From: Amycolatopsis sp. CA-128772
GTDB taxonomy: Bacteria; Actinomycetota; Actinomycetes; Mycobacteriales; Pseudonocardiaceae
Direction: 5' to 3'
Assembly: GCF_002904295.1 (NCBI RefSeq)
Contig: NZ_PPHG01000003.1
Coordinates: 124,001 to 188,000, forward strand
Length of the DNA stretch: 64,000 bases
Below the pieces are notes generated by a model. That model did no database searches and was not told the DNA's origin. It saw only the letters and a program-made list of their open reading frames with translations. The translations under genes and the position numbers were made by a program. Below are positions 27,440 to 37,730 of the stretch, one piece after another (position 1 is the first letter of the stretch; each line of letters opens with the position of its first letter).

Positions 27440-27726
27440 CGCCGACGGCTCCTGACTTGTCCTTCGAGGACGTCGATGCGGTCGAGCAGGTCGAGCACCA
27501 GCCCGATCGCGGCGTAGTTGAGGGGCAGGGCGTCGTGCAACCGCTGGATCCGGGCCACCCTGGCCACCGTGGACAGGGGGAAGCACGGGCGCCCGTTCGC
27601 GTCCGGGGTCGTCTCCACCAGGCCGAGTGCCGCGAACCGGCGGAGCAGCTCGGGGTGCAGCCCGGTGCGCGCGGCCACGGTCTCGAGGTCGAGCCGCGCC
27701 GGGCGGACGAGCACGTACCGGGCCAT
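27430..27726 (-). CDS. CbpM-like MerR-type chaperone modulator
   Basis: 98 residues with a MerR-like winged helix ([20 protein letters not shown]) and a short helix pair ([20 protein letters not shown]). It resembles CbpM, which binds the J-domain of CbpA and tunes it, more than HspR, since it lacks the HspR C-terminal tail. It lies directly after cbpA with a TGATG overlap and overlaps clpB by 10 bases. DNA binding remains possible, as MerR-type HspR controls other actinobacterial dnaK operons, but no HAIR-type site was seen upstream. Confidence 0.8.
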
Positions 27727-28646
27727 CAGGTCCTCCTGGGATCGAAGTCGGACACCGCGGCGAGCTCTTCGTACAGCTCGCGTTCCCGTTTGCCCGGGCG
27801 CTTCGGCACCATGATCTTGACCTCGGCGTAGAGGTCACCGGGCTTGCCCTTCGGGTTCGGCATGCCTTCGCCGCGCAGCCGGAGCCGCCGTCCGCTGGAC
27901 GATCCGGGGACGACCCGGGCCTTCACCTCGCCTCCGGGGGTGGTGATCGGGACGGTGGCCCCGAGCGCGGCCTCCGACGGCGTCACCGGGAGCTCCACGT
28001 GGATGTCGCGCCCCTCGAGCCGGTACCGGCGGTCCGGCCGGATGCGGACGACGAGGTACAGGTCGCCCGCGGCGGCGTTCCCCGCGCCCCGGCCGCCCTG
28101 GCCGGCCAGCCGGATGCGCTGGCCGTCGAGCACGCCCGGCGGGATCGTGACGTCGTACTCGCGAGCGCCGCCGATGTTCAGGTGCCGCCGCCCGCCGCGG
28201 TAGGCCTCCTCGACGGTCAGCTCGAGTTCGGCTTCCTGGTCCGCGCCCGGGACTGGGCCACCGCGCCCCCGGCCGGCGAAGAAACCGCCGAGGAGATCCT
28301 CGATGTCGACGCCTTCGAACCCTTCGAATCCGTCGAACCCGCTGCCGGAGGTGCTGTACCGGACCCGGCCGCCGCGCTGTCCGGCACCGGTACCGGCGCC
28401 GACGCGCTGCTCCCAGTCGTCGGGCACCTGCCGGAAGTCGTCGCCGAACCGGTCGTACTTGCGCCGCTGCTCCGGGTCGGACAGCACCTGGTACGCCTCG
28501 CTGACCTCCTTGAACCGCTCTTCGGCCTTCGGGTCCTTGTTGACGTCCGGGTGGTTCTCGCGGGCGAGTTTCCGGTACGCCCGCTGGATTTCCTCGGTGC
28601 CGGCGTCCCGGCCGACCCCGAGCGTGGCGTAGAAGTCCCGTGCCAC
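27726..28646 (-). CDS. cbpA: DnaJ-class co-chaperone CbpA type
   Basis: A 306-residue J-protein. The J-domain is at residues 4-68 with HPD in [12 protein letters not shown] Gly/Phe-rich linker follows ([20 protein letters not shown]), then the two beta-barrel client-binding domains ([20 protein letters not shown] and [17 protein letters not shown]). The zinc-finger region of true DnaJ is absent, so it is CbpA-like. It delivers clients to DnaK and stimulates its ATPase. It starts at a GTG six bases after the grpE stop. Confidence 0.93.
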   Translation of the reverse strand: MARDFYATLGVGRDAGTEEIQRAYRKLARENHPDVNKDPKAEERFKEVSEAYQVLSDPEQRRKYDRFGDDFRQVPDDWEQRVGAGTGAGQRGGRVRYSTSGSGFDGFEGFEGVDIEDLLGGFFAGRGRGGPVPGADQEAELELTVEEAYRGGRRHLNIGGAREYDVTIPPGVLDGQRIRLAGQGGRGAGNAAAGDLYLVVRIRPDRRYRLEGRDIHVELPVTPSEAALGATVPITTPGGEVKARVVPGSSSGRRLRLRGEGMPNPKGKPGDLYAEVKIMVPKRPGKRERELYEELAAVSDFDPRRT

Positions 28647-28652
28647 CCGTGC

Positions 28653-29210
28653 TCACCCCCGCGGTTTGGCGACGGCGACCGCGGTCGGCCGCAGCTGCCC
28701 GCCACCGGTCCCGTACCCCGGCCGGACCACCCGGGTCACCGTGTTCGGTTCGCTGCCCGGCTCGTCGACGACGGCGACCACCTCGTGCCGGGCCGGGTCG
28801 AACGGGACCTCGCTCTCGTCGTCCCGCTGGTACCCGAGGCCGGCCAGCAGCTGCACGGCCTGGTCGCGGATGGCCAGGACACCCTGCACGACGGCGGTGG
28901 GATCGGCTCCGGCGTGCGCGAGCGCCAGTTCCAGGTTGTCGATGACGGGGAGGAAGGCCGCAGCCACCCGGGCCCGTTCGGCCGCGCGCTCGGCGCGCAG
29001 CTCCGCCACGTGCCGCTTGCGGAGGTTGTCGGCGTCGGCCATCGCCCGGCGCCAGCGGTCCTCGCATTCGGCTGCCTTCGCTTCGAGCTCCTGAAGCCGG
29101 TCCGGCCCCACCGCCGAGACGGGCGCGTCCTGGGGGCCGGACTCGGCGCCCGTCCCGGCGGCGTCCACGGAGGGTTCGCCCGGCTCCGTGGATTTCCCTG
29201 TGGTGGCCAT
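28653..29210 (-). CDS. grpE: GrpE nucleotide-exchange factor
   Basis: 185 residues. A charged, disordered N-terminus is followed by the long coiled-coil helix (RLQELEAKAAECEDRWRRAM, then ADADNLRKRHVAELRAERA) and a C-terminal beta domain (ARHEVVAVVDE). It releases ADP from DnaK. The length and the order dnaK, grpE, cbpA fit. It starts seven bases after the dnaK stop. Confidence 0.93.
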   Translation of the reverse strand: MATTGKSTEPGEPSVDAAGTGAESGPQDAPVSAVGPDRLQELEAKAAECEDRWRRAMADADNLRKRHVAELRAERAAERARVAAAFLPVIDNLELALAHAGADPTAVVQGVLAIRDQAVQLLAGLGYQRDDESEVPFDPARHEVVAVVDEPGSEPNTVTRVVRPGYGTGGGQLRPTAVAVAKPRG

Positions 29211-29217
29211 GGTTTCC

Positions 29218-31086
29218 TCACGCCCGATCGAAGTCGGCGTCGATCACGTCGTCGTCCTCGGCCCGCTCTTGCTGCGGCGGCGGACCGCCGTCTCCGCCCG
29301 GCCGGGCCGCGGTGAGCCCGGCCAGCACCTGCTGCAGTTCCGAGGTCAGCTCGCGCACCCGGTCCAGTGGCGCGTTCGACTGGACGGCTTCGCGTGCGTC
29401 GGCGATCAGCATCTCCGCGCGTGCTTTCTCGTGCGCCGGCGTCTGGTCGGTAATCGCTTTCTCGGCCTGGTAGGCGACGGTGTCCAGCAGGTTGCGCGCC
29501 TCGACCTCCTCGCGCAGGCGCTCGTCGTCGGCGCGGTTGCGCTCGGCCTCGGTGACCATCCGTTCGATCTCGCCCTGGTCGAGGTTCGAGCTCTCGGTGA
29601 TCGTGATGCCCTGCTCGGCGCCGGTGTCCTTGTCGCGCGCGGTGACGTTGACGATGCCGTTCGCGTCGACGTCGAAGGTCACTTCGACCTGCGGCTCGCC
29701 GCGGGGTGCCGGCCGGATGTCCTTGAGCTGGAACCGCCCGAGCACCCGGTTGTCGGCCGCGCGCTCGCGTTCGCCCTGCAGCACCACGATGTCGACCGCG
29801 GGCTGGTTGTCCTCCGCGGTGGAGAAAACCTCCGTGCGCCGCGCCGGGATCGTCGTGTTCCGCTCGATGATCTTCGTCATCACGCCGCCGCGGGTTTCCA
29901 CGCCCAGGGACAGCGGGGTGACGTCGAGCAGCAGGACGTCCTTGACCTCGCCCTTGAGCACCCCGGCCTGCACGGCGGCGCCGAGTGCGACGACCTCGTC
30001 CGGGTTGACGCTCATGTTCGGGTCCTTGCCGCCGGTGAGCCGGCGGACCAGGCTCTGCACGGCGGGGATCCGGGTCGAGCCGCCGACGAGGATGACCTCG
30101 TCGATGTCGTTCGCGCTGACCTTGGCGTCGGACATCGCCTGCTGCACCGGGCCGAGGCAGCGCTCGACGAGGTCGGCGGTGATCTGCTCGAACTCCGACC
30201 GCCGGACGGTGGCGGTCAGGTGCTTCGGCCCGCTCGCGTCGGCCGTGATGAACGGCAGGTTGACGCTCGTCTGGGCGACCGACGACAGTTCGACCTTGGC
30301 CTTCTCCGCCGCTTCGAACAGCCGCTGCAATGCCTGCGCGTCCTGCCGCAGGTCGATGCCGTTGTCCGCGGCGAACTTGTCCGCGAGGAAGTCCACGATC
30401 CGGCGGTCGAAGTCGTCGCCGCCGAGGTGGCTGTCGCCCGCGGTGGCCCGCACCTCGACCACGCCGTCGCCGACGTCGAGCAGGCTCACGTCGAACGTGC
30501 CACCGCCGAGGTCGAAGACCAGCACGGTCTCGTGGCCCTTCGAGTCGAGCCCGTAGGCCAGCGCGGCCGCGGTCGGCTCGTTGATGATCCGCAGGACGGT
30601 CAGCCCGGCGATCTTCCCGGCGTCCTTGGTGGCCTGCCGCTGCGCGTCGTTGAAGTACGCGGGCACGGTGATCACGGCCTCGGTCACCCGCTCACCGAGG
30701 TGCTTGCCCGCGTCGTCGGCCAGCTTGCGCAGCACCTGCGCGCTGATCTCCTCCGGCGAGTAGAGCTTGCCGTGGATGTTGAACCGGACGACGCCGCCCT
30801 CGCCCTCGACGACGTCGAACCCGACCGCCTTGGCCTCGTCGGACACTTCGTCGAACTTGCGGCCGATGAACCGCTTCGCGGAGTAGATGGTGCCCTTCGG
30901 GTTGAGGATCGCCTGGCGGCGGGCGAGCTGCCCGACCAGCCGTTCACCGCTTTCGGTGAACCCGACGACCGATGGTGTCGTCCGGGCACCCTCCGTGTTG
31001 GGGATGACCCGCGGCTCACCGGCTTCCCAGACGGCGATCACCGAGTTGGTGGTGCCGAGGTCGATTCCGACCGCCTTGGCCATCAC
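29218..31086 (-). CDS. dnaK: Hsp70 chaperone DnaK
   Basis: A 622-residue Hsp70. The nucleotide-binding domain has [14 protein letters not shown], the phosphate-2 loop [15 protein letters not shown] and [11 protein letters not shown]. The hydrophobic linker is [12 protein letters not shown], followed by substrate-binding and lid domains. The tail ends in acidic [10 protein letters not shown]. It may be a second, stress-specific DnaK rather than the housekeeping copy, because it is accompanied by CbpA/CbpM and not by DnaJ/HspR. It overlaps the general-stress gene by four bases. Confidence 0.96.
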   Translation of the reverse strand: MMAKAVGIDLGTTNSVIAVWEAGEPRVIPNTEGARTTPSVVGFTESGERLVGQLARRQAILNPKGTIYSAKRFIGRKFDEVSDEAKAVGFDVVEGEGGVVRFNIHGKLYSPEEISAQVLRKLADDAGKHLGERVTEAVITVPAYFNDAQRQATKDAGKIAGLTVLRIINEPTAAALAYGLDSKGHETVLVFDLGGGTFDVSLLDVGDGVVEVRATAGDSHLGGDDFDRRIVDFLADKFAADNGIDLRQDAQALQRLFEAAEKAKVELSSVAQTSVNLPFITADASGPKHLTATVRRSEFEQITADLVERCLGPVQQAMSDAKVSANDIDEVILVGGSTRIPAVQSLVRRLTGGKDPNMSVNPDEVVALGAAVQAGVLKGEVKDVLLLDVTPLSLGVETRGGVMTKIIERNTTIPARRTEVFSTAEDNQPAVDIVVLQGERERAADNRVLGRFQLKDIRPAPRGEPQVEVTFDVDANGIVNVTARDKDTGAEQGITITESSNLDQGEIERMVTEAERNRADDERLREEVEARNLLDTVAYQAEKAITDQTPAHEKARAEMLIADAREAVQSNAPLDRVRELTSELQQVLAGLTAARPGGDGGPPPQQERAEDDDVIDADFDRA

Positions 31087-31592
31087 GCACCCCCCGCCGC
31101 CGGGGGCAGTTTCGCCAGCAGCGCCCGGGCGTCGTCGGCGACTTCGGCGTCGGCGACGACCTCGTAGCGGGTGGGTGTCATCGCGCGGACCGACGCGAAG
31201 TCCCGGCGACCGCGTTGCAGCGCATGCGCGACCAGCCCGAAGATCGCTCCGATGATCGCGCCGAAGACGAGCCCGTAGAGCGCGAGCGTGAGCGTGGCGA
31301 GGACCGGGGTGAACCAGTTGAACAACGCGAACAGCCAGCCGATCAGGAGCCCGGTCAGCGCGCCGGAGCCGGCACCGCGCAGGGCCGCGCCGCCGTGGTT
31401 CAGGCGCCCGATGACCTGCTCGACCAGCTGCACGTCGCGGCCGATGATGGCGGTCCGCTGGACCGGAAAACCCTGGTCGGAAAGGTAGTCGACGGCACGC
31501 TCCGCGTCGCGGTAGTCGTCGTACGAAGCGATCGGGACCCGTTCGGCGGCGTGGCGGGGGGCAGGCGCGGTCGCGCCCGGCTGTGCGGTCAT
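31083..31592 (-). CDS. general stress protein with glycine-zipper membrane segment
   Basis: 169 residues. The N-terminal domain ([20 protein letters not shown], then [19 protein letters not shown]) is that of the general stress protein 17M family. Two glycine-rich membrane segments follow ([19 protein letters not shown] and [20 protein letters not shown]), then a short soluble tail resembling a second half-domain ([20 protein letters not shown]). The function is unknown; such proteins are induced by salt, heat or ethanol. It lies between hsp20 and dnaK in the operon. Confidence 0.82.
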   Translation of the reverse strand: MTAQPGATAPAPRHAAERVPIASYDDYRDAERAVDYLSDQGFPVQRTAIIGRDVQLVEQVIGRLNHGGAALRGAGSGALTGLLIGWLFALFNWFTPVLATLTLALYGLVFGAIIGAIFGLVAHALQRGRRDFASVRAMTPTRYEVVADAEVADDARALLAKLPPAAGGA

Positions 31593-31602
31593 GGTTCGCC
31601 TC

Positions 31603-32079
31603 CTAGGCGTTCGCGTGTTCTTCGGCTCGAGCTTGGGCGGGGGTGCCCGCGCGGTCGTCGGTCAGCTGCCGCCGCTCGTCGCGGCTCCCGATTTCGACGC
31701 GGCGAGGCTTGCTCGACTCCGCCACGGGAATCCGGAGCGTCAGGACGCCGCGCTCGAAGTCAGCCGACAGCTTGGTGGTGTCGAGGTTGTCCCCGAGGAA
31801 CAGCTGCCGGCTGAACTCGCCCTGCGGCCGCTCGTCGATGATCAGCTCGGCGCCCTCGTCGCGGGCCGGCCGGCGGGTCGCCCGCACCGTGACGACATTG
31901 CGTTCGACGGACACGTCGACGTCGTCCGGGTCGATGCCCGGCAGGTCGAGCGCGACCACGAATTCGTCACCGCGGCGGAACGCCTCCATCGGCATGGCGC
32001 GTGGGGCCGTGCGCCCGCTCAGTGCTTGTTCGCTCAGCCGCTCCCAATCACGGAAGGGATCGAAGCGCATCAGTGTCAT
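31603..32079 (-). CDS. Hsp20/alpha-crystallin small heat-shock protein, first gene of the stress operon
   Basis: 158 residues. The alpha-crystallin domain begins EFVVALDLPGIDPDDVDVSV and ends GVLTLRIPVAESSKPRRVEI. It is clearly related to the hsp20 at 5694-6110, sharing for example the LFLGDNLDT turn and the FRRGDEFVV entry. The ATG at 32079 was chosen because MTLMRFDPFRDWERL matches the family start. A much longer open frame upstream has no homology. A sigma-B-like promoter lies 30 bases upstream. Confidence 0.92.
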   Translation of the reverse strand: MTLMRFDPFRDWERLSEQALSGRTAPRAMPMEAFRRGDEFVVALDLPGIDPDDVDVSVERNVVTVRATRRPARDEGAELIIDERPQGEFSRQLFLGDNLDTTKLSADFERGVLTLRIPVAESSKPRRVEIGSRDERRQLTDDRAGTPAQARAEEHANA

Positions 32080-32108
32080 GATCTTGTCCCAATCCGGGAC
32101 GGATCGTC

Positions 32109-32133
32109 CTACCGGGAGTGTCCGATCCGAACC
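32109..32133 (-). promoter_or_regulatory. sigma-B-like promoter of the stress operon (GGTT-15-CGGTAG)
   Basis: On the minus strand GGTT (32133-32130), 15 bases, CGGTAG (32114-32109), about 30 bases before the hsp20 ATG. Both boxes differ by one base from the best copies, but the spacing is the same. No CIRCE or HAIR element was seen. Confidence 0.45.
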
Positions 32134-32352
32134 GATTTCGCGTTGGTTTGTCCGGCGGGCAGGCCGTTCCTGCGTGTCGCGCCCGGCTTGCGGTGACGAG
32201 GTGTGCCTGTCCGAGGTGTTCCACGGTGGCAAAAGGCGCCTGCCGGCCGCGTGCGCCCGGCAGGCCGAATTTCCGGGAGCCTTCTCGGCCCGGCAGAACA
32301 GATTGCGACGGCGTAAGGTGCGAAACACCAGGTCGGCGTCGGGGAGGCCGGA

Positions 32353-34044
32353 ATGACGACCGAGGACGACGCGGTCGCGCGGGACCGGAGAGTCAAGACG
32401 GACAGCTGGTGGCGCTCCCAGTTGTCGAATCTTTACGGCCTCTTCGCGATTTCGATGATGATGTTCGACGGCCGCGAAGCGGCGGACATCATCCGGCTCG
32501 CCGCGACTTCGGTGCCGTCGCTGAGTGGTTGCACGACCGATGCAGCGTACCTCGTCGACGAGGACGGCACGGTCGCCCCGCAGGAGGGAGCGGAGGACGC
32601 CCATCCGGACCTCGGCACGGAAGTCGGCAAGCTCGACGGGCAGAGCGGGCGGATCGAGCTCACCGACGGCCTCTGGCGCTGGTGCTATGCGCTGCGGGGG
32701 GTGGGCGGCCTGACGGGCCACCTCGTGGTCCGGGCCGAGCAGCCCCCCTCACGGGACGAATTCTTCCTGCTCAACGCGCTCGGTCAGCAGACCGCCGCGG
32801 CGCTGGCCAACTCCGCATTGCTCAAGCGGGAGCGGCGGCAGTCGGTCGCGCTGCGGGAGCTCAACGGCCGGCTGTCCACGTCGGTGGAGCGGCTCAAGCA
32901 GCAGACGCAGGTGCACGACGTGCTGTCCACCATCTCGGCTTCCGGCGCCGGCGAGCCGGGCATCGCGCACGCGCTGCACCAGCTGACCGCGCTGCCCGTA
33001 GCGATCGAGGATCGATTCGGCAACCTGCGTACGTGGGGCGGCCCCGGCCGGCCGGACCCGTACCCGAAGGTCGGTGCGCACCGCCGGGAGGAGCTGCTCC
33101 GGCACGCCGCGACCGTGCCCGAGCCGGTCCGTGTGAAGGACCGGCTCATCTCTCTGGTGCAGCCACGGCACGAGGTGCTCGGCGTGCTCGCCCTGATCGA
33201 TCCGGCGCGGACCGCCGGCGCGTACGAGGTGTTCGCGCTCGAGTACGGCTCGACCGTGCTGGCGCTGGAACTGTCCCACCAGCGCAGCCTGGCCGAGGTC
33301 GAGCAGCGCCTGCGCCGCGACCTCGTGGACGACCTCATCGCCGGAATCGACGAAGCGAGCGCGTACGCCCGTGGCGAGGCGATCGGGCACGATCTTCGCC
33401 GCCCGCACCACGTGGTCGTGCTGCGGTGGTCCGGTGACCTCACCGAGGGCGTGGTCGCCGAGGCCACGGGACGCGCCGCGACGACGCTGGGGCTCGTCCC
33501 GCTCGTGTCGCGCCACTCGGGCGCGGTCGTGCTGCTGGTCGCCGGGCGGCTGGACGGTGCGGCGCTGCACGCCTCGCTTTCGGAAAGCCTCGGTGCCGAG
33601 GTGACGATCGGCATCGGCGGCCGCTGCGACACCCCGGGGCGGTTGCCCAGGTCCTACGCGGAAGCGGTGCGGGCGCTCGACATCCGGCGCAGCTCGCAGG
33701 CCCCGAACGGTGTCACCCGGTTCGAACAACTGGGGATTTACCGCATCCTCGACACCGGGCAGAACCACGGCGACGTCGTCGAGTTCGTCCGCGAGTGGCT
33801 CGGGAAACTGCTCGACTACGACGCCCAGCGCAACGCCGAGCTGGTCGCGACGCTCGCGCAGTACCTCGAGTGCGGCGGCAGCTACGGCGACACCGCCGCC
33901 GCGCTCATGATCCACCGGAGCACGTTGCGCTACCGGCTCGGCCGGATCCGGGAGATCACGGAGCTCGACCTCAACGATGTGGACAGCAGGTTGAACCTGC
34001 ACCTCGCCACCCGGGTGTGGCAGGTGCTGCGCGGATCGCCGTGA
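32353..34044 (+). CDS. PucR-family regulator with GAF-like sensor
   Basis: 563 residues. The N-terminal 160 residues look like a GAF-type sensor (ATSVPSLSGCTTDAAYLVDE). A helical linker (SVALRELNGRLSTSVERLKQ) and a second sensory part follow. The C-terminus has the PucR/CdaR helix-turn-helix (GDTAAALMIHRSTLRYRLGR, about residues 515-540). PucR proteins activate catabolic or sporulation-linked genes in response to small molecules. It diverges from the hsp20 operon and is followed 12 bases later by a MEDS gene, so the two probably work together. The ligand is unknown. Confidence 0.82.
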   Translation: MTTEDDAVARDRRVKTDSWWRSQLSNLYGLFAISMMMFDGREAADIIRLAATSVPSLSGCTTDAAYLVDEDGTVAPQEGAEDAHPDLGTEVGKLDGQSGRIELTDGLWRWCYALRGVGGLTGHLVVRAEQPPSRDEFFLLNALGQQTAAALANSALLKRERRQSVALRELNGRLSTSVERLKQQTQVHDVLSTISASGAGEPGIAHALHQLTALPVAIEDRFGNLRTWGGPGRPDPYPKVGAHRREELLRHAATVPEPVRVKDRLISLVQPRHEVLGVLALIDPARTAGAYEVFALEYGSTVLALELSHQRSLAEVEQRLRRDLVDDLIAGIDEASAYARGEAIGHDLRRPHHVVVLRWSGDLTEGVVAEATGRAATTLGLVPLVSRHSGAVVLLVAGRLDGAALHASLSESLGAEVTIGIGGRCDTPGRLPRSYAEAVRALDIRRSSQAPNGVTRFEQLGIYRILDTGQNHGDVVEFVREWLGKLLDYDAQRNAELVATLAQYLECGGSYGDTAAALMIHRSTLRYRLGRIREITELDLNDVDSRLNLHLATRVWQVLRGSP

Positions 34045-34056
34045 CCGGAGGTGACG

Positions 34057-34680
34057 ATGGACCAGCACGAACGGACCGATCGTGAGGTGACCCTCGGCGG
34101 AGTCGCGCTCTCGCCGGGTGACCACCTCTGCGTCTTCCACCGGGGGAGAGCCGAGCGGGACCGCCTGCTGATCCCTTTCCTCGCCGAGGGCATGTGGGCG
34201 GGGGACGCCGTGCTCTACCTGGCCGCCGAGGGTGAGCGGGAGGACATCCGCGAACGGCTGGCCCAGGCCGGCGACCTCATGCTTACCGAGCCGGGCTGCG
34301 GCCACCTTCGAGACGGCGAGTTCGCGCCCGACGCGCTCTTCGCGATGCTGGACGGCTGGGCGCGGGGCAAGCTCGGCACCGGGGCACGTCCGTTCGGGCG
34401 CATCGTCGGCGACATGAGCTGGGCCGCGCCCCGGCTGAGTGCCGCGCTGATCGACGCGCTCCTCGCCGAAGAGGTCGCGGTGACCGCGTGGGGCCAGGAC
34501 TTCCCGCAGGTGGTTCTGTGCTTCTACGACTTGGACCTGTTCGACGGTGACTTGATCATCCCGATGATCCAGCGGCACCCGAAGGTCTGGCTGGCCGGGA
34601 CGCTCGTCGAAAATCCTTATTACCACTCAGCCGCGGGGAATGGGCCCCACCCCGGCTTCGAACGGAGGATCCCGTCGTGA
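34057..34680 (+). CDS. MEDS-domain sensory protein
   Basis: 207 residues forming one MEDS (DcmR-type sensory) domain: LSPGDHLCVFHRGRAERDRL near the N-terminus, then LIPFLAEGMWAGDAVLYLAA and a C-terminal QVVLCFYDLDLFDGDLIIPM. GGAGG six bases before the ATG at 34057 fixes the start. In Actinobacteria MEDS domains often sit with anti-sigma kinases or STAS proteins and may bind hydrocarbon-like ligands. It overlaps a second MEDS gene by four bases, which suggests a tandem duplication. Confidence 0.8.
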   Translation: MDQHERTDREVTLGGVALSPGDHLCVFHRGRAERDRLLIPFLAEGMWAGDAVLYLAAEGEREDIRERLAQAGDLMLTEPGCGHLRDGEFAPDALFAMLDGWARGKLGTGARPFGRIVGDMSWAAPRLSAALIDALLAEEVAVTAWGQDFPQVVLCFYDLDLFDGDLIIPMIQRHPKVWLAGTLVENPYYHSAAGNGPHPGFERRIPS

Positions 34681-35275
34681 CCGCTTCCCGGAAGTTCGGC
34701 ACCCCCGGCGTCGTCATCGAGCCGGGGCAGCACATCTGCGCGTGCTCGTGGGCGAGGAAGATCGGGACCGCGTCCTCCTGCCCTTCCTGCGCGAGGGCTT
34801 GCGGGCCGGCGAAAAGTGCCTGTTCGGCGTGCACGAGGCCGACGTCACCGGTTTTCCCGACCGGCTCGGCGAGGACGTCGACGACATCGACGCGCGCATC
34901 GACTCGGCGCAGCTGGACATCCGGGCCGCGGGCGACACGCTGCTGTCGCCGGACGACTTCACCGTGGACCGGATCGTCGAGTTCTGGGACGAGGCCGTGT
35001 CCGCCGCGATGGAAGCGGGCTACCCGTTCGTCCGGCTCGGAGCGGAGGCGCGCTGGTGGCACCCGCAGCTGCCCGGGCTGCCCGAGCTGTTCCGGTACGA
35101 GGCCGCGTTGAACGACTTCACCAGCCGCTACCCGCAGGCGATCCTGTGCATGTACGACATTTCGCGGTACCGCGAGAACATCGTGGTCGACCTGCTCAAG
35201 ACCCACCCGCAGGTGCTGATGTGCGGAGTGCTGCTGGAGAACCCGTACTACTCGCCGCCGGCGACCCTGGTGTAG
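34677..35275 (+). pseudogene. second MEDS-domain gene, one frameshift near 34743
   Basis: The start (MTASRKFGTPGVVIEPGQH) overlaps the upstream MEDS gene by four bases. After HIC the frame shifts by what looks like two extra bases near 34743. The domain then continues VLVGEEDRDRVLLPFLREGL, ARWWHPQLPGLPELFRYEAA and AILCMYDISRYRENIVVDLL, to the stop at 35275. Apart from this indel the gene is well conserved, so it is recently broken or a sequence error. Restored length would be close to 199 residues. Confidence 0.75.
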
Positions 35276-35295
35276 CCCTCCTTCGGCTCTTCTTC

Positions 35296-35320
35296 GTGTG
35301 AACGGCGGATCGGCGGGTAC
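35296..35320 (+). promoter_or_regulatory. sigma-B-like promoter (GTGT-15-GGGTAC)
   Basis: GTGT (35296-35299), 15 bases, GGGTAC (35315-35320), ending 35 bases before the GTG start of the next gene. The -10 box is perfect and the -35 box has one mismatch. Confidence 0.6.
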
Positions 35321-35355
35321 GCGACCCGAAGAGCACCCGTGGGAAGGAGAATGCC

Positions 35356-36075
35356 GTGGTACAGCACGAGAAGTGGCTCACCGGCGTCGAAGACCTCGCC
35401 GAGCTGGCCGACCCGGCCGAAGCGCGGGCCGCGCTCGGCGCGGTCGTGGCCGCCCTCGCCCGGTGCCTGCCGGACGCCGGCCGCGAGTGGCTGGCCGACC
35501 GGCTGCCCAGTCCCGAGGCCGGACCGGCGCGCGATCCCGGGCCGGCGAACCTGAAGTCGGGCACCGATGTCGAAGCCGCGGTCGCCCGGCGGCTGCGGAC
35601 CACCCCCGAGCGGGGCCGCTACCTGACGCAGGCGGTCCTGGCCGCGCTCACCCGGACCGATCCCGCACTGGCCGAGGAGCTTCGCGGCCGTCTCCCGCGT
35701 GCCGTCGTCGAGACCCTCGCCCCCGCCGGCGAGTCGCCCCGCGACGCCGCGAGTCATCGGCCGGGGGTGCCGACGCGGCTCTCGGACGAAGAGGTGGCCC
35801 GCGGCCTGCGTCACCTGACCGGGTGGTCCGGGGACCGCCACGGGATCGAGCGCACGGTGCAGCTGCCCGCCGACCGGATCACGCCGCTGGTCGAGCGCGT
35901 CCAGCGGGAAGCGCGGACGATGAACGAACACGCGCACGTCGAGCGGGCCGACGGCGGGGTGACGTTCCGGCTGCGCACCGGTCGCGACGGGGTCGTCACC
36001 GAACCCGATCTGTGGCTGGCCGAGCGGATCGACGAAGCCGTCGCCGCGGTGGGGTCCGGGGGACGCCCCGGTTGA
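35356..36075 (+). CDS. DUF2267-like / pterin-carbinolamine-dehydratase-like two-domain protein
   Basis: 239 residues from a GTG at 35356 with AAGGAG upstream. The first 125 residues are helical and resemble DUF2267 ([20 protein letters not shown], then [20 protein letters not shown]). The C-terminal 90 resemble the 4a-hydroxytetrahydrobiopterin dehydratase fold ([20 protein letters not shown], ending RIDEAVAAV). The usual catalytic HHP-type histidines are reduced to NEHAHVE. Enzyme activity is uncertain, and the domain may only dimerise or bind a ligand. It begins a stress-type gene pair with the GH13 enzyme 29 bases downstream. Confidence 0.65.
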   Translation: MVQHEKWLTGVEDLAELADPAEARAALGAVVAALARCLPDAGREWLADRLPSPEAGPARDPGPANLKSGTDVEAAVARRLRTTPERGRYLTQAVLAALTRTDPALAEELRGRLPRAVVETLAPAGESPRDAASHRPGVPTRLSDEEVARGLRHLTGWSGDRHGIERTVQLPADRITPLVERVQREARTMNEHAHVERADGGVTFRLRTGRDGVVTEPDLWLAERIDEAVAAVGSGGRPG

Positions 36076-36104
36076 GCGCGGCCGGGAGCGGCTACCCGGA
36101 GACC

Positions 36105-37730
36105 ATGGACGACTCCGAGAACTGGTGGCGCGACGCCGTCGTTTACGAGGTCTACCCCCGCAGCTTCGCCGACGCGAACGGCGATGGCACCGGGGATCTC
36201 GCGGGCCTGCGCTCGCGGCTCGGCTACCTGGCCGACCTGGGTGTCGACGCGGTGTGGACGACACCGTGGTACCGCTCGCCCATGGTCGACGGGGGCTACG
36301 ACATCGAAGACCACCGGGCCGTCGACCCGCTGTTCGGGACCGACGCGGACGCGCTCGAGCTGATCTCCGAGGTGCACCGGGCCGGGCTGCGGCTGCTGAT
36401 CGACGTCGTGCCGAACCACACTTCCGACCGCCACCGGTGGTTCCGGGCCGCGCTGGCCGCCGGGCCCGGTTCGCCCGAACGAGCGCGGTACCACTTCCGC
36501 CCGGGGCGGGGCACCGGCGGCGAGCGGCCGCCCACCGACTGGCGCAGTGTCTTCGGCGGCCCCGCGTGGAAGCGGGTGCCCGACGGCGAGTGGTACCTGC
36601 ACCTGTTCGCCCCGGAACAGCCCGACCTCAACTGGGACCACCCCGAGGTGCGGGCCGAGTACGAGGACCTGCTGCGGTTCTGGTTCTCCCGTGGCGTCGA
36701 CGGCGTCCGCATCGACGTCGCGCACGGCCTGGTGAAGGACACGTCGTTCCCCGATCTGGGCGCCGACCACGGAGACCTGGTGCAGCCGCCGGACCGCGGC
36801 CGGCACCCGCACTGGGACCTCGAGGGCGTGCACGACATCTACCGGTCGTGGCGCAAGGTCGCGGCCGAGTTCGGCCCGGACCGGGTGTTCGTCGCCGAGG
36901 CGTGGGTCGCGAAGCCGGAGCGGCTGGCGTGCTACGTCCGCCCGGACGAGCTGCACACGGCGTTCAACTTCGACTTCCTGCGCTGCTCCTGGGACGCCGG
37001 GGCGCTGCGCTCGGTGATCGACTGCACGGTGAAGGCCCTGCACGCGGCGGGCGCGCCCGCGACGTGGGTGCTGTCCAACCACGACGTCGTCCGGCACGTG
37101 ACGCGGTTCGGCCGCGCCCACACGCGGGTCGAGGACCACCCGTGCCCGCCCGGGCCGGCCGACCTCGCGCTGGGCCGGCGGCGGGCGCGGGCGGCGTTGC
37201 TGCTGATGCTGGCACTTCCCGGCGGCGCGTACCTGTACCAGGGCGAGGAACTGGGCCTGGAGGAGGTCGAGGACCTGCCCGAGGACGTGCTGACCGACCC
37301 GACGTGGGAGCGCTCCGGCCACACCCGCCGCGGCCGCGACGGCTGCCGGGTGCCGCTGCCGTGGTCGGGAACGGCACCCCCGTTCGGCTTCACCGGCGGC
37401 GGCGCGCGAACGTGGCTGCCGCAGCCGGCCCGGTGGCGGGAGCTGACCGTGCAGGCCCAGGGCGACGACCCGGAGTCGATGCTTTGCCTGTACCGCGCCG
37501 CCCTCGCGGCGCGGCGCGAGCACCCGGCGCTGGGGGACGGGACGATGACGTGGCTGCCCGCGCCGGAGGGAGTGCTGTTCTTCGCGCGTGAGCCGGGGTT
37601 CGAGTGCGTGGTGAACCTGTCCGCCGAGCCCTTCGCGCTGCCGGAAGGCGTGCGGGTGCTGCTGGCCAGCGTGCCGCCGGACGGTGGCCGGGTGCCGCCG
37701 GAGGCCGCCGCGTGGCTGGTCAGGCCGTGA
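36105..37730 (+). CDS. GH13 alpha-glucosidase-like enzyme
   Basis: 541 residues with the complete GH13 catalytic set: nucleophile D204 (GVRIDVAHG), acid/base E265 (VFVAEAW) and D327 (VLSNHD). [20 protein letters not shown] at the start and the QGEELGL motif are typical of cytoplasmic oligo-1,6- or alpha-glucosidases. There is no signal peptide. It probably splits or transfers glucose from short alpha-glucans or trehalose-related sugars. The ATG at 36105 is preceded by GGTT-16-GGCTAC, a weaker sigma-B-like element. It converges with and overlaps the trehalose-synthase-like gene by 11 bases. Confidence 0.87.
   Translation: MDDSENWWRDAVVYEVYPRSFADANGDGTGDLAGLRSRLGYLADLGVDAVWTTPWYRSPMVDGGYDIEDHRAVDPLFGTDADALELISEVHRAGLRLLIDVVPNHTSDRHRWFRAALAAGPGSPERARYHFRPGRGTGGERPPTDWRSVFGGPAWKRVPDGEWYLHLFAPEQPDLNWDHPEVRAEYEDLLRFWFSRGVDGVRIDVAHGLVKDTSFPDLGADHGDLVQPPDRGRHPHWDLEGVHDIYRSWRKVAAEFGPDRVFVAEAWVAKPERLACYVRPDELHTAFNFDFLRCSWDAGALRSVIDCTVKALHAAGAPATWVLSNHDVVRHVTRFGRAHTRVEDHPCPPGPADLALGRRRARAALLLMLALPGGAYLYQGEELGLEEVEDLPEDVLTDPTWERSGHTRRGRDGCRVPLPWSGTAPPFGFTGGGARTWLPQPARWRELTVQAQGDDPESMLCLYRAALAARREHPALGDGTMTWLPAPEGVLFFAREPGFECVVNLSAEPFALPEGVRVLLASVPPDGGRVPPEAAAWLVRP

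Noticed and set aside
30000..32133. CIRCE or HAIR repressor sites upstream of the dnaK operon
   Set aside because: Neither the CIRCE inverted repeat nor CTTGAGT-N7-ACTCAAG could be seen between 32079 and 32350.
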